Shown here: piece after piece, positions 27,999 to 37,451 of the stretch
How the letters are laid out: every line of letters begins with the position of its first letter
How positions within the stretch are numbered: position 1 is the stretch's first letter
Program-made: the position numbers and the translations under genes
DNA from: Syntrophorhabdales bacterium
GTDB lineage: Bacteria > Desulfobacterota > Syntrophorhabdia > Syntrophorhabdales > WCHB1-27
Assembly (NCBI GenBank): GCA_035541455.1
Contig: DATKNH010000109.1
Span: 1-63,754, forward strand
Reading direction: 5' to 3'
DNA length: 63,754 nucleotides
The notes under the pieces: model-generated
Told to the model about the DNA's origin: nothing
The model's database searches: none
Seen by the model: the letters and a program-made list of their open reading frames with translations, nothing else

Positions 27999-28525
27999 AA
28001 ACGCCACAGCTCGGATTTTCCTTCGATCTTTCCCGCTGCAGCGGGTGCATGGCATGCATGTCGGCTTGCTTTGACCAGAACGACATGCCGGGTGACGGTT
28101 CCACTTTCAGGCACGTAAGCAGGATAGAGACGGGCACCTATCCAGCGGTCAGTATCAGATATGTCTCCCTGGCATGCATGCATTGCAGCGATGCGCCGTG
28201 CGTCACGGTCTGCCCGAACGAGGCAATTTCAAAAACAGCCGAAAATGGGATTGTGGTAGTAGATAGAGACCGCTGCATAGGCTGTCATGCGTGTGCTACC
28301 GCATGTCCGTTTGGCGCACCCCAGTTTCCTGAAGGCAGCTTCATGCGAAAGTGCGACTTCTGCGTTGCCAGGGTTACCCAGGGTCTCGAGCCTGCCTGCG
28401 TGCGTACCTGTCCCACCAAGGCGTTGGGCTTCGGGCCGATCGAAAAGCTGACCGAGGAAAAAGCGAAGGCGGCTTCTGTCAAGATCGTGTTGTCTTTTAA
28501 TCCTAACCTCACTGCACCGGGGTAA
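27995..28525 (+). CDS. 4Fe-4S ferredoxin-type electron transfer subunit
   Basis: 176 aa, start overlapping the previous stop by 4 bp (translational coupling). It carries four Cys clusters typical of DmsB/NrfC/PsrB subunits: CSGCMACMSAC, CMHCSDAPCVTVC, CIGCHACATAC and CDFC with a later CVRTC. These bind four [4Fe-4S] centres and pass electrons to or from the molybdopterin subunit. No signal or membrane segment is visible, consistent with a soluble complex whose electrons go to a ferredoxin or another soluble partner. Confidence 0.93.
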   Translation: MKTPQLGFSFDLSRCSGCMACMSACFDQNDMPGDGSTFRHVSRIETGTYPAVSIRYVSLACMHCSDAPCVTVCPNEAISKTAENGIVVVDRDRCIGCHACATACPFGAPQFPEGSFMRKCDFCVARVTQGLEPACVRTCPTKALGFGPIEKLTEEKAKAASVKIVLSFNPNLTAPG

Positions 28526-28650
28526 GACTCGCAAGTACCGGAGGACGGCGTTGAGACCACCACCGCACGCTCGTCGTCCGGAGTAGTGATGGCATTCGAC
28601 CGCCACCGATACGCTATACGCAATGAACACCCCGAATTCAGGAGGCATCT

Positions 28651-29172
28651 ATGCTTTTCAGTTTTGATGGAAGAGTTCCGAGCACCGGTGACGACACGTA
28701 CGTGAGCGAGACCGCGCAAGTTATCGGGGACGTGCGGATAGGCAACAGCTGTTACGTTGGCCACGGGGCAATTCTCCGCGGCGACTACGGCACCATCCTC
28801 GTCGGCGATGAATCTGTGATAGAGGAGGGCGTGGTTGTTCACGCACCACCCGGTGAGAGATGTGCCATAGGCAACAGGGTCGTTGTGGGCCATGGGGCAA
28901 TTGTCCACGCGCGGTCAATTGGTGATTCAGTCACAATCGGCATGGGTGCTATCCTGAGCATCAGGTCAGAGGTAGGCAGCCGATCCATCGTGGCCGAAGG
29001 CGCCGTGGTAAAGCAGGAACAACAGGTAGCTGCCTCTGTTGTCGTGGCGGGCAATCCCTCAAAGAAGGTGCGGGATAGCACCAAAGACGATATGGATCGC
29101 CAGAACTACAGCGTGGAGCTCTATGCGGGTCTGGCAAAAAAGTACCTGAGTATAGGCATGCATAGAACTTGA
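28651..29172 (+). CDS. Gamma-carbonic anhydrase-like hexapeptide-repeat protein
   Basis: 173 aa, ATG at 28651 after CAGGAGGC. Left-handed beta-helix hexapeptide repeats run through residues ~10-140 (for example IGDVRIGNSCYVGHGAILRG). Three His in the family positions (VVVHAPP, VVVGHGAIVHA) can bind the metal of a gamma-class carbonic anhydrase. It lies 125 bp after the molybdopterin enzyme pair, possibly in the same operon; if so CO2/bicarbonate supply or removal may be tied to that enzyme's reaction. It could instead be an acyl-CoA-associated PaaY-type protein. Confidence 0.88.
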   Translation: MLFSFDGRVPSTGDDTYVSETAQVIGDVRIGNSCYVGHGAILRGDYGTILVGDESVIEEGVVVHAPPGERCAIGNRVVVGHGAIVHARSIGDSVTIGMGAILSIRSEVGSRSIVAEGAVVKQEQQVAASVVVAGNPSKKVRDSTKDDMDRQNYSVELYAGLAKKYLSIGMHRT

Positions 29173-29554
29173 GCCGTAGCGACTGTCCACAAAAACCTGC
29201 AAACGCTGGGAGCGGAGCAGGACGGAAACCTCCAGACCGGTACGTATGTGATTACAGATACTTTCGACGTGTGTGGTTACGGTCGCCCCTTCCGTGATGT
29301 AGGAAATACCCTTCATGTACGTTCATCACAAAATCGCGATGTGAAAAAAAATCCTCTGATTTCGGTCAGATAGTGGAGTGGGAGCAATGGCCCGAGCCTT
29401 GCTGTGATTTTCGGTGCGATAGCAGAGGGGAGAGGCGCATCAAGGTCGAGGAGAGTTTGCGTCCTCATGCGATCTGACGTCAGAGGAACGACTGCTGCAC
29501 GCGTTAAGGAATAGGGTGTGGCCACGCCTGAAACGAGTATTTCTGGAGGGGTAT
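29173..29554. other. Intergenic region with possible decayed LuxR-type HTH on minus strand
   Basis: 382 bp with no intact gene. On the minus strand, 29301-29245 translates to YITEGATVTTHVESICNHI, resembling the recognition helix of a LuxR HTH (ISEATVKTHVxNIxxKL), with one extra residue and no HTH before it. The frame continues but does not look like protein on either side. It may be a fossil of a LuxR gene related to the intact one downstream. The rest shows nothing I can name. Confidence 0.3.
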
Positions 29555-29767
29555 ATGCTCAGTGAAAACGTTGAAACAACGCTCAGCCAGAGAGAGAGGG
29601 AAGTGGTTCTACTGGCAGTGGATGGTTTAACTACGGAGGAAATGGCTCAAAGTCTTGAGGTGAGCCCTTCCACCATAAAGGCACATCTTCTGAACATCTA
29701 CCGGAAATTGGGTATCAAGAAACGCGTACAGCTTATCAGATTTGCCGACACGTTCTTCAGGTCCTAG
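29555..29767 (+). CDS. LuxR-type helix-turn-helix protein (HTH only)
   Basis: 70 aa from ATG 29555, selected because CTGGAGGGG precedes it; a start 13 codons upstream lacks this. Residues ~10-65 are a full LuxR (GerE) DNA-binding domain: LSQREREVVLLAVDGLTTEE, VSPSTIKAHLLNIYRKLGI. There is no receiver or sensor domain, so it resembles the short GerE-like regulators that bind DNA constitutively or as heterodimers. Convergent with the FKBP gene, 47 bp apart. Confidence 0.85.
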   Translation: MLSENVETTLSQREREVVLLAVDGLTTEEMAQSLEVSPSTIKAHLLNIYRKLGIKKRVQLIRFADTFFRS

Positions 29768-29814
29768 CGCCTTCCACGCTAAAGATCGCACTATGCACCC
29801 GCCGCGCCCGGCGG

Positions 29815-30504
29815 TCACTTCACTGCTACAAGCTCGACCTCGAATATGAGCGTCGCGTTCGGGCCAACGGGACCGGCCCCCTGCTCACCATACGCGAGTT
29901 CTGGCGGGACAAAGAGCTGCCACTTTGAGCCTTCTTTCATCAACTGCAAGGCCTCAGTCCAGCCAGGTATAATCGCGTTGACCCGGAGCGTCATCGGCTC
30001 GTTCCTTCGGTAGGAGCTGTCGAACTCTGCACCATTGATGAATGTTCCCTTGAACTGGGTAACCACTGTATCAGTAGCCTTCGGTGCCCTGCCTGCACCC
30101 TCCTTGAGCACTTTGTACTGGAGGCCGCTGGGCAGGGTTTTGACGCCTTCCTTCTCCTTGTTCTTAGCCAGGAAGGCAACCCCCTCCTCTCTATTCTTTT
30201 CACCAAGTTTCTTTCTCTCTTCAGCAAGTCTCGCGGCCTTCTCCTTCTGATACGCCGCGACGAAGTCCTTTGCTTCCTTATCCCCTATTAAAAGCTCATT
30301 GCCGAGAAGCAGATCCTGCAGGCCCTTGGCGACAAACGCAGGATCAAGCTCGATAGACTCCCTTTTCATATCGTTACCGAGCTGAACGCCGATGATGTAG
30401 CTGATTTTCTCCTTGGGTGTTTTCGGGATCATCTCGTCTGCAGCGTACACGCTGGACGCAAAGAAAAGCAGAGCGACTGCGACTGTAGCTAATCTCACTT
30501 TCAT
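29815..30504 (-). CDS. Exported FKBP-type peptidyl-prolyl cis-trans isomerase
   Basis: 229 aa from ATG 30504, with AAAAGGAG upstream; the 12 extra upstream codons are rejected. A signal peptide (MKVRLATVAVALLFFASSVYA) directs it to the periplasm or membrane. Residues ~28-115 are the helical FKBP-N dimerisation domain (ISYIIGVQLGNDMKRESIEL), and ~125-229 the isomerase domain (GLQYKVLKEGAG, DTVVTQFKGTFINGAEFDSS, PGWTEALQLMKEGSKW, AYGEQGAGPVGPNATLIF). This is the FkpA/Mip layout; it speeds prolyl isomerisation of secreted proteins. Confidence 0.93.
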   Translation of the reverse strand: MKVRLATVAVALLFFASSVYAADEMIPKTPKEKISYIIGVQLGNDMKRESIELDPAFVAKGLQDLLLGNELLIGDKEAKDFVAAYQKEKAARLAEERKKLGEKNREEGVAFLAKNKEKEGVKTLPSGLQYKVLKEGAGRAPKATDTVVTQFKGTFINGAEFDSSYRRNEPMTLRVNAIIPGWTEALQLMKEGSKWQLFVPPELAYGEQGAGPVGPNATLIFEVELVAVK

Positions 30505-30748
30505 GGTTACTCCTTTTGCTGCTATTGAGATGCTGGCCACATTCTACGCCCGGGATGCTGACAATGCAAGGCGTTGTGCGAATAAGGAAAGGAGCAAAAA
30601 GGCACAGCCTCTGGCGGCGGAAGGGGTCATTTAAACGAGTGGGACGGCCGATAAAGCTACGGAATGGCCGCAAGCACAGGCGCGGAGAAAAGTGGCAATC
30701 CCCGGGTTAAATGCATAAATTACTTGCGGGGTTACACACTATACAAGA

Positions 30749-31999
30749 ATGGGCGAAATGAAAATACTTGTCGTGGATGATGATCCCGACCTGCTCCTGC
30801 TTACGACTCAACTCTTGAGAAAAGCGGGTTACGAAGTCGGGCAGGCCTCAACGGGCAAAGAATGTCTCGAAATCCTGCTAAGGGATCACCCTGACTTGGT
30901 CCTTTTGGATGTGATGCTCCCAGATATGACAGGAATCGAGCTGTGCAGGCACATCAAATCGGACGAACGTCTGAGGAGTACGTTCGTCATTCTGCTATCC
31001 GGAGTCCAGACCTCATCCGAGTATCAGGCGGACGGGCTCAACGTCGGGGCAGACGGCTACCTCGTGAAGCCTGTTTCCAACAAAGAACTCCTGGCACGTG
31101 TGCAGGCTATGCTCCGTATCAAGCGGGCAGAGGATGCGCTGCATGCGTCGGAGCTTCGTTACCGGAGACTTTTTGAGACAACCCAGGACGGTATCCTGAT
31201 CCTGAATAGCGACACGGGAGTAGTAGAGGACGTGAACCCGTCCCTGCTCTCCATGCTGGGCTACACGCGCGAGGAACTCCTGGGTAAGAACTGCTGGAAG
31301 ACCGGTCTCTTCGGAAGCAGCGACGAAGGCGAAACGGCTTTCAGAGAGCTTCAGCAACAAGGAACGCTCCGTCACCAGGACGTGACGCTTGTTACCAAGC
31401 AGGGACAGGAAATAACGGTACAGTGTGTGAGCAATCTCCACGATGTGGAAGAGAGAAAACTTGTCCAGTGCAATGTTCGCGACGTGACCGAACGGAAACG
31501 ACTCGAAGAGAAGCTCCAGAGGATGTCGTTGCTGGATGACCTCACCGGCCTGTACAACCGACGGGGTTTCTTTGTGCTTTCCGAGCAACAGCTTAGAATA
31601 GCCGAGAGGGCAAGGCAGGAGCTCCTTCTTTTCTTTGCCGACTTGGATAACCTGAAAGAGATCAATGACGCATGGGGTCATCAGGAGGGTGACCAGGCGC
31701 TGATTGAAATTGCGGGGGTGCTGAAGGAAACGTTCAGAAAATCAGACATTATCGGACGCTTGGGAGGGGACGAGTTTGCTGTCCTCGCAGTAGATACTGC
31801 CGATGGAAAGGGAAGCGCGCTCATTGGTCGCCTCGAGAACGCTCTTGATGCGTGCGGTAGGCGCAGCAGGAGAAGGTATCCTCTGTCGCTGAGCGCGGGA
31901 GTCGCGCGCTATGACCCGGGAAACCCGTCTTCTCTCGATGCACTCATTGCCCAGGCAGACGCCTTGATGTACGAGAAGAAACGGACCAGGCAGGGTTAG
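30749..31999 (+). CDS. Response regulator with PAS and GGDEF domains (probable diguanylate cyclase)
   Basis: 416 aa. Receiver domain 1-125 with phospho-acceptor in LVLLDVMLPDMTG; PAS domain about 130-250 (LRYRRLFETTQDGILILN); GGDEF domain about 265-416 with the intact active site RLGGDEF and an RxxD inhibitory site (RKSD) five residues before it. It should make cyclic di-GMP in response to phosphorylation and a PAS-sensed signal, with product feedback. The ATG at 30758 (MKILVVDDD) is an alternative start. The hybrid kinase downstream on the same strand, 87 bp away, is a possible partner. Confidence 0.92.
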   Translation: MGEMKILVVDDDPDLLLLTTQLLRKAGYEVGQASTGKECLEILLRDHPDLVLLDVMLPDMTGIELCRHIKSDERLRSTFVILLSGVQTSSEYQADGLNVGADGYLVKPVSNKELLARVQAMLRIKRAEDALHASELRYRRLFETTQDGILILNSDTGVVEDVNPSLLSMLGYTREELLGKNCWKTGLFGSSDEGETAFRELQQQGTLRHQDVTLVTKQGQEITVQCVSNLHDVEERKLVQCNVRDVTERKRLEEKLQRMSLLDDLTGLYNRRGFFVLSEQQLRIAERARQELLLFFADLDNLKEINDAWGHQEGDQALIEIAGVLKETFRKSDIIGRLGGDEFAVLAVDTADGKGSALIGRLENALDACGRRSRRRYPLSLSAGVARYDPGNPSSLDALIAQADALMYEKKRTRQG

Positions 32000-32086
32000 A
32001 TTCCCGGGGAGCATAAGGTATTTGACAGGAGACCGGGGAACATTGTACTGTTGTTGCAGTAGCGGAGGCGTTGAGTATCCTGGAAA

Positions 32087-34489
32087 GTGCTGCCTGATTG
32101 GTCCTCCGCAGAAGGCATGAGCAAATCACAGCGTCTTTACGGGCCTACCGAGCATACAATCCGCGAGTCGCGTGATACGGATACTTCCGTATACCCGCAA
32201 TCTCAGCGACATTCTGGAGACGTCGCAGCCGATGAGGATAGAGAAGTTTACGCAGAGCAGGTCAGGCAACTTTATAGCAATTCAATGCCGGGTCTGCTCG
32301 CGTCAGCAATTAATGCTCTCCTTATTGTTGTCATCCAAAGAAGTGTCACACCGCATTCTAATCTGATAGTGTGGATCGCGTTGCTGGCGGTGATAAGCCT
32401 TTTGCGGTATCGCGATATTCGTGCATATTGGCGAGAGCCACCGGAAGCAGCACAGGCCGCCCGCTGGGGTAAGAGGTTTGCCATCGGGCTGGCATTATCG
32501 GGTGTCGCATGGGGTTCCGCGGCTATCTTCCTCTTTCCGGTCGAATCCCTTGCGCATGAAACTTTTCTCGCCTTTGTGGTCGGGGGCATGGTGGCTGGTG
32601 CCGCCGCGGCATTCTCCAGCATAATGACTGCTTTTCTCGCCTACAGCGTACCCGCCCTGACTCCGATCATCGTTCATTTTGCGCTGCTCGGGGACGAGCT
32701 TCGTCTGGCCATGGGCGGTATGACCCTTCTCTTTGGGATCATGATGTTCGTTGTCGCTCAGCGGGTTCACACGGTCAGGATCGCCTCGGTGAGGCTGCGG
32801 TTCCAGAACCGTGGTCTCGTGTGTGATCTCACGGAACAGAGTCTTGCCAAGGAGGCGCTCAAGAAAGCCCGTGACGAACTGGAGGGCCGGGTCAGGGAAC
32901 GGACTGCTGAGCTCAACAACGCTTATGAAGTTCTCCAGGTTGAAGTAGAGGAGCGCAGGAAGGTCGAGAAGGAACTGCGCCTCCTTACGACGGCAATCGA
33001 GCAGGCCGTCGAAGGGGTTTTTGTGAATGCCCCTGACGGCACCATTGTGTACGCGAACAAGGCCTTCTGCAGGATGCTCGGCTACCGTGAAGAAGAGCTG
33101 ATCGGGCAGCGCATCTGGAAGACGCGTGCCGACGACTCTGGCCAGAGCTCAACGCTGATCTGGGCGACAATCAATGCCGGGAATGTATGGACGGGACGCA
33201 TCACGAGAAGAAGAAAAGACGGCGGGCTTATCGAAACGGAAACGTCCGTCGGGCCGATCAAGGACGATACAGGGAAGGTTATTAACCAGGTCGGCGTTTG
33301 CAGGGACATTACCGGACAGCTGCGCTTGGAAGACCAGCTCCGCCAGGCGCAGAAGATGGAAGCGCTTGGTACCCTCGCAGGAGGCATCGCCCACGACTTC
33401 AACAACATACTCGCCGCCATGCTCGGGTTCACCGAGATGGTTATCGAGGACGTTTCGGACAGACCGGACGTACAACATAAAATGGAGCGGGTGTTGAAAG
33501 CGGGACTCAGAGGCAGGGACCTGGTCAAACAGATACTCGCCTTCAGCCGCAACGCCGAGGGGGAACTGAAAGAATTGAGCCTCACCTCCCTCATTAGAGA
33601 GACGCACGCGTTACTCCGGGCGTCTCTGCCGAGCATCATCGAGATGCGCCTTGCCGTTGACACAAAGGACGACTGCGTCCTTGGTGAACCCACGCAGCTC
33701 CAGCAGGTGATCATGAATCTTGTTACCAACGCGGCCTACGCTATGCGGGAGAATGGGGGGCTTCTCACCACACGGCTCTCTTCGACTACCTTTCCCGAGC
33801 GCAATGTTTCTCTTGATCCCGATATGAAGCCGGGTACGTATGTGAAATTAACGGTGAGCGATACCGGAACCGGCATGACAGACGAGGTACGCGAAAGAAT
33901 CTTCGAGCCCTTCTTCACGACCAAGGAGCCCGGGCAAGGCACCGGCATGGGCCTTGCGGTGGCCTATGGTATAGTCAAGAGCCACGGAGGCACTATCACG
34001 GCGCAAAGCCAACCAGGACAGGGATCGACCTTCGAGGTGTTCTTACCTCAAGCGCAGAAACCAAGGACCACGAAAGAGGCAGCAACGACTGACGCGCCAC
34101 TCAGGGGCACAGAGCGGATACTCTTTGTCGACGATGAGGAACTACTCGTGGAGATGGTGTCGCAAGTGCTTGGTGACCTCGGGTACCACGTGACCACTGC
34201 GCGTAACGGTTCGGAAGCCTGGGACCTGTTCCGCGAAGACCCGTCGGAATTCGATCTCGTCATTACCGATCAAACCATGCCTGATATGAGTGGCATGAGT
34301 CTCGCCCAGAAGATGCTCAAGGTGCGAAAGGAACTGCCTGTCATTCTCTGTACAGGGCACAGCGAAACCGTATCACCCGAGACAGCGCATGAAGTAGGTA
34401 TCTCTGCCTTTGCGATGAAGCCTGTCCTGAAGCGGGAACTGGCGGAGACTGTGCGGAGAGTGCTGGATGGGGCAATGGTCAGAATTTGA
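32087..34489 (+). CDS. Membrane hybrid sensor histidine kinase
   Basis: 800 aa from GTG 32087; ATG at 32117 is equally possible as neither has a strong ribosome site. Residues ~65-240 contain about six transmembrane helices, then a coiled coil (~245-300), a PAS domain (~300-410), an NtrB-like HisKA motif (GGIAHDFNN, phospho-His), an ATPase domain with N box ([10 protein letters not shown]) and G boxes ([17 protein letters not shown]), and a C-terminal receiver ([26 protein letters not shown]). The last domain suggests a phosphorelay. Input signal unknown; the GGDEF regulator upstream may be a target. Confidence 0.92.
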   Translation: MLPDWSSAEGMSKSQRLYGPTEHTIRESRDTDTSVYPQSQRHSGDVAADEDREVYAEQVRQLYSNSMPGLLASAINALLIVVIQRSVTPHSNLIVWIALLAVISLLRYRDIRAYWREPPEAAQAARWGKRFAIGLALSGVAWGSAAIFLFPVESLAHETFLAFVVGGMVAGAAAAFSSIMTAFLAYSVPALTPIIVHFALLGDELRLAMGGMTLLFGIMMFVVAQRVHTVRIASVRLRFQNRGLVCDLTEQSLAKEALKKARDELEGRVRERTAELNNAYEVLQVEVEERRKVEKELRLLTTAIEQAVEGVFVNAPDGTIVYANKAFCRMLGYREEELIGQRIWKTRADDSGQSSTLIWATINAGNVWTGRITRRRKDGGLIETETSVGPIKDDTGKVINQVGVCRDITGQLRLEDQLRQAQKMEALGTLAGGIAHDFNNILAAMLGFTEMVIEDVSDRPDVQHKMERVLKAGLRGRDLVKQILAFSRNAEGELKELSLTSLIRETHALLRASLPSIIEMRLAVDTKDDCVLGEPTQLQQVIMNLVTNAAYAMRENGGLLTTRLSSTTFPERNVSLDPDMKPGTYVKLTVSDTGTGMTDEVRERIFEPFFTTKEPGQGTGMGLAVAYGIVKSHGGTITAQSQPGQGSTFEVFLPQAQKPRTTKEAATTDAPLRGTERILFVDDEELLVEMVSQVLGDLGYHVTTARNGSEAWDLFREDPSEFDLVITDQTMPDMSGMSLAQKMLKVRKELPVILCTGHSETVSPETAHEVGISAFAMKPVLKRELAETVRRVLDGAMVRI

Positions 34490-34910
34490 CCTTGGCGTTT
34501 CGCTTGCTGTCCTTTCTGTCCGGATGATGTCTGCCTATATCCTTTTAATAAAGGCAGCACGTGCTGTATTATGTGTCCATGCGGGAATCAAGGCGGAACC
34601 GGAGACTTCAAGAAGCACTTTGGATAAGGGTCGCAAGAGCGATGCGTTCCGTTGTCCTGCATGGTACGCTGTCAAATCCCTTCGTGGCGAAGGCTTCTCG
34701 TTCGCCTGACAGCCTCCCAATTCCGCCCTGGTTAGATACTAAGCATCAAAGGCTCCAAGCGCAAGCGTCCAAGGGGTGTCCCGTGCAGGAGAAAGGTTCA
34801 CTGGTACCCACCCGCACGAAGGAGTTGAGGGGGTTGCAGAACTGTGGCGAGGAGAAGATGTGCGTAATGTTTTAAACTGGAGCGGCGAAAAGTCAGACGC
34901 TTGAATGCTC
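34490..34910. other. Intergenic region, 421 bp, between convergent genes
   Basis: No gene I can support. A frame stays open at 34561-34875 (104 codons, plus strand) but its translation is low-complexity basic and unlike any family I know, and no ribosome site precedes it. A short inverted repeat TGCCT...AGGCA near 34531-34553 with CCTTTTAATAAAGG inside may be a terminator of the histidine kinase gene. The GC-rich part from 34640 to 34860 may be a structured RNA or a remnant; nothing identifies it. Confidence 0.4.
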
Positions 34911-35930
34911 TTATGAACTGATCATTGCTGTCGCCTGCCCGGCGTACACAACAACCCACCTGAGGAAAAAGCCGCCCGCAAGCACAGCGAGGGTTGCCGC
35001 TCCGGTCAACCAGCCTTTGTGTGCGTGGTGCCGTGTGGTCTTGGAAAAATGAGGAGCCGTTTCGTAAAGCCCGATGGCAAGAGGAAAGAGAGTACCTGCC
35101 ACAATCACCAAGCCCCAGAAGAGCAACGTGTATGCTCCTCCCATTATAGGCTGCGCTGCTTCTCCCGAGCTCGTCGCAGGGGTATAGAATCCGAAGATGA
35201 AAAGAGCAATAGTGATGATCGAAAGAATCACCAGGACCATATCGACTGTAAGCATCATGAGGGTATTCGTCAGGATCCCTTGAGAGCGTGGGCCTCCGGA
35301 CCTGCTCACATATAGATTGGCCAAAGAGATGGAAGCACTGCCAGTCTTCAACGCTGAAATGAGAAAGAGCATGGGCAGCATGGGGTTATTCCAGAAGGGT
35401 CTTGCAGAAACAACGCTCAAGAGAACGCCGGTGTATATGCCGACCAGCAGAGCGACAGGTATGCCCAATACTCCAATCCAGCCCCTGAAGCGGTTGAGGC
35501 TTTGCCGTCCGAGTGCTCTATGTGGCGCAAGCAACCGTACGAGGCCCAGTGCACGCAGGCGCGCGGGCAGCAGACGAGTCAATTGCAGGATGTCGAAGCG
35601 CTCCGGCAGCCACAGATAGAAGTAGACAAAGCTGAGTCCGGAGAATATGAGCAAGAGCCATGCACCGTAGGACATGACGGACGTGGTCCGCAGCGTCACC
35701 ACCAGTTTCCAGAAGAGCCAAGGCCTCTCGAGATCCCAGATGAGGCAGATGAGGCCAACGATCAATGGGAATGGCGCAATATAGGCGCCTGTACGGATGA
35801 TATCCAGGTACTTGTCCCGGTCGATCAGATATGCCAGTGCAGAGACAGTGAACGCGCCGGCGCTCACGCCTGCAAGAAAAAGATATACGACCACAGTCCA
35901 GTTCCAGAATAGAAATGTGTTTGCTTCCAT
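34911..35930 (-). CDS. NrfD/PsrC-type membrane subunit (quinone-linked)
   Basis: 339 aa from ATG 35930, chosen because AAGGAGC lies upstream and the product then opens with MEANTFLFWNWTVVVYLFLAG, the usual NrfD first helix; a longer frame of 88 codons ahead is non-membrane and improbable. Eight or nine transmembrane helices follow. NrfD-type subunits exchange electrons between menaquinol and the attached 4Fe-4S and molybdopterin subunits. It is the last gene of the molybdoenzyme operon that begins at the rhodanese gene. Confidence 0.9.
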   Translation of the reverse strand: MEANTFLFWNWTVVVYLFLAGVSAGAFTVSALAYLIDRDKYLDIIRTGAYIAPFPLIVGLICLIWDLERPWLFWKLVVTLRTTSVMSYGAWLLLIFSGLSFVYFYLWLPERFDILQLTRLLPARLRALGLVRLLAPHRALGRQSLNRFRGWIGVLGIPVALLVGIYTGVLLSVVSARPFWNNPMLPMLFLISALKTGSASISLANLYVSRSGGPRSQGILTNTLMMLTVDMVLVILSIITIALFIFGFYTPATSSGEAAQPIMGGAYTLLFWGLVIVAGTLFPLAIGLYETAPHFSKTTRHHAHKGWLTGAATLAVLAGGFFLRWVVVYAGQATAMISS

Positions 35931-36009
35931 GGTGTGCTCCTTGCCAGCTTGGCTTAGCCTGGCGTACCGCGTCAGCCCGATCCGCCTCCGGCGGATCCTG
36001 TCTCTAACT

Positions 36010-36267
36010 TCACCCGCCGCCTGTTTTCGGTTTGAAGTTGGGGTCTGCTTTACCGAAGGATGCGTCGCGGAAGAGCGCAGGCGTATTCTTTGCATACGCA
36101 AGATCGACCGGTTCGTTGAGCTTTTCGGAACCAGCCGCCATTCTCCATAACCGCTCCTCATTACCGAGTCTTGGCGCATCCTCTCTTCTGCCACAGCCGC
36201 CGATCATGGAAAGGCAGCCTGTTGCGATTGCACCAACAGCAAACAGAAAGAAGTTTCTTCTATCCAT
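36010..36267 (-). CDS. Small twin-arginine/lipoprotein-like protein of molybdoenzyme operon
   Basis: 85 aa, ATG at 36267 overlapping the end of the TorD gene by 8 bp. N-terminus MDRRNFFLFAVGAIATGC shows a twin-arginine motif and short hydrophobic core, and a nearby Cys (ATGC or IGGC) could be a lipidation site. The mature part is short, polar and Asn/Lys-rich with no recognised domain. Such small RR-signal proteins occur in other complex iron-sulfur molybdoenzyme operons, perhaps as an accessory subunit. A longer upstream frame exists in the TorD-coding region and is rejected. Confidence 0.78.
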   Translation of the reverse strand: MDRRNFFLFAVGAIATGCLSMIGGCGRREDAPRLGNEERLWRMAAGSEKLNEPVDLAYAKNTPALFRDASFGKADPNFKPKTGGG

Positions 36268-36901
36268 GCGCTTCACCGTTCCTGACTTTTTGTTCATGCT
36301 GCATGAAAAGGTGGATGAGTTGAATGCTGTTGCGATAAAAATCGTGCGGACCGGCTTTCTCCAGTTCGGTTTTAAGGTCGGGGATCCAATCGAGGTGGTC
36401 CTGGATGAACTGTAAGAGCTGGCCTTGTGATCCGCTCCTGTACAGAAGCCCGAGGAATTCAAGCTCCAGCACGAGGTGGTCGGGCTGGCTCCGGAACTCA
36501 TCCGGAATTGCAATGGCCGCGTCCTCGTAGAGCTTGAACATATGGAGTGCAGGATCGCCCATGAGAAGACCCCTGGATGTCGCAAAAGCCATTGCACACG
36601 TTTGGTCTGCTGTCCATGGTTTGTAGGTCGATTCCACCAGAGAAATCCTCTCCCCTTCGTGCTGGTCGAAAAGGCGCAGGTACTCTCTTTTCAGGCGCAA
36701 GAGAAACTCCGGCTCATCCGTGCCCTTAAGGAAAGGTGTAAGGATCTGCCTGTCGGCATGTAATGCCCGGACCAAAGCATCGAGCTGAGCACGAAGCTCC
36801 CCCTGTTTCAGGTCGCTCACCAGCGCACCGTCAGGAGGCGAGAGCAGAGCAGCCGCTAAAAGACAAAATTGTTCCTTCTGTTTCCCGGTCATCACTCTCA
36901 A
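36260..36901 (-). CDS. TorD/DmsD-family molybdoenzyme maturation chaperone
   Basis: 213 aa, all-helical. Features of the TorD family are visible: an N-terminal helix bundle, LYRSGS and an LKREYLRLFD segment with an E-R-x-S-L-V-E-S loop (GERISLVESTYKP), and a C-terminal DHLDWIPDLKTELE, similar to the family's D-H-x-x-x-W motif. TorD proteins bind the Tat signal of the catalytic subunit and help insert cofactor before export. Overlaps the start of the upstream 4Fe-4S gene by 4 bp and the small protein after it, so all are coupled. Confidence 0.85.
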   Translation of the reverse strand: MRVMTGKQKEQFCLLAAALLSPPDGALVSDLKQGELRAQLDALVRALHADRQILTPFLKGTDEPEFLLRLKREYLRLFDQHEGERISLVESTYKPWTADQTCAMAFATSRGLLMGDPALHMFKLYEDAAIAIPDEFRSQPDHLVLELEFLGLLYRSGSQGQLLQFIQDHLDWIPDLKTELEKAGPHDFYRNSIQLIHLFMQHEQKVRNGEAHG

Positions 36902-37443
36902 GCCTTCCTGTAAAATACTGCTGGCCCCGTGCGTAACTCGCCTTTCAATACTCTCAGGTTGCGGCGATTTTTAGCGATGAATTGCGCAATGTCGCTTGCG
37001 GGGTCATCCAGGTCACCAAAGATTCGCACGCCGGTCATACATGTGGTCACACAGGCAGGCGTGCCGCCCGACTCCACCAGCTCGATACAGAAGCGGCACT
37101 TGTCTACCGAGCCATTTTTTGTAATGATTCGCGCGTTATAAGGGCAGGCCGCAATACAGTACTTACAGCCGATGCAATCCTTTTCTTTGACGATAACAAC
37201 GCCATCACTCCTCTTCCGGGAGGCGCCCGTCGGACAGACTGAAACACAGGGCGGTTTGTCGCAGTGCTGGCACTGCGCGGGAAGGAACCCGCGGCTGAAA
37301 TTGGGAAAGGTACCTGATTCTTTTTCCACGAGAAAGTTGAAGGCGTCGTTCTCGTGGAGATTGTTTTGATTCTGGCAGGCAACGCGACATGCGTGACAGC
37401 CCACGCACTTTGTCTCATCGATAACCATGCCGTATCTTGCCAT
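36898..37443 (-). CDS. 4Fe-4S ferredoxin-type subunit (NrfC/PsrB-like)
   Basis: 181 aa, ATG at 37443. Four Cys groups: CVGCHACRVACQNQN, CQHCDKPPCVSVC, CIGCKYCIAACPYN and CRFC plus CVTTC, fitting four [4Fe-4S] clusters. It lacks its own signal, so it is probably exported together with the Tat-bearing catalytic subunit (hitch-hiker). Gap to the catalytic gene is 8 bp. Confidence 0.93.
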   Translation of the reverse strand: MARYGMVIDETKCVGCHACRVACQNQNNLHENDAFNFLVEKESGTFPNFSRGFLPAQCQHCDKPPCVSVCPTGASRKRSDGVVIVKEKDCIGCKYCIAACPYNARIITKNGSVDKCRFCIELVESGGTPACVTTCMTGVRIFGDLDDPASDIAQFIAKNRRNLRVLKGELRTGPAVFYRKA

Positions 37444-37451
37444 AGAGCCTC

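Noticed and set aside
34561-34875. Plus-strand frame of 104 codons in the intergenic gap
   Set aside because: No ribosome site, no recognisable domain and an unusual composition; kept only as an unexplained region.
35931-36194. Extended N-terminus for the NrfD subunit (88 residues)
   Set aside because: The extension is charged and non-membrane, while ATG 35930 has a ribosome site and opens with the usual first helix.
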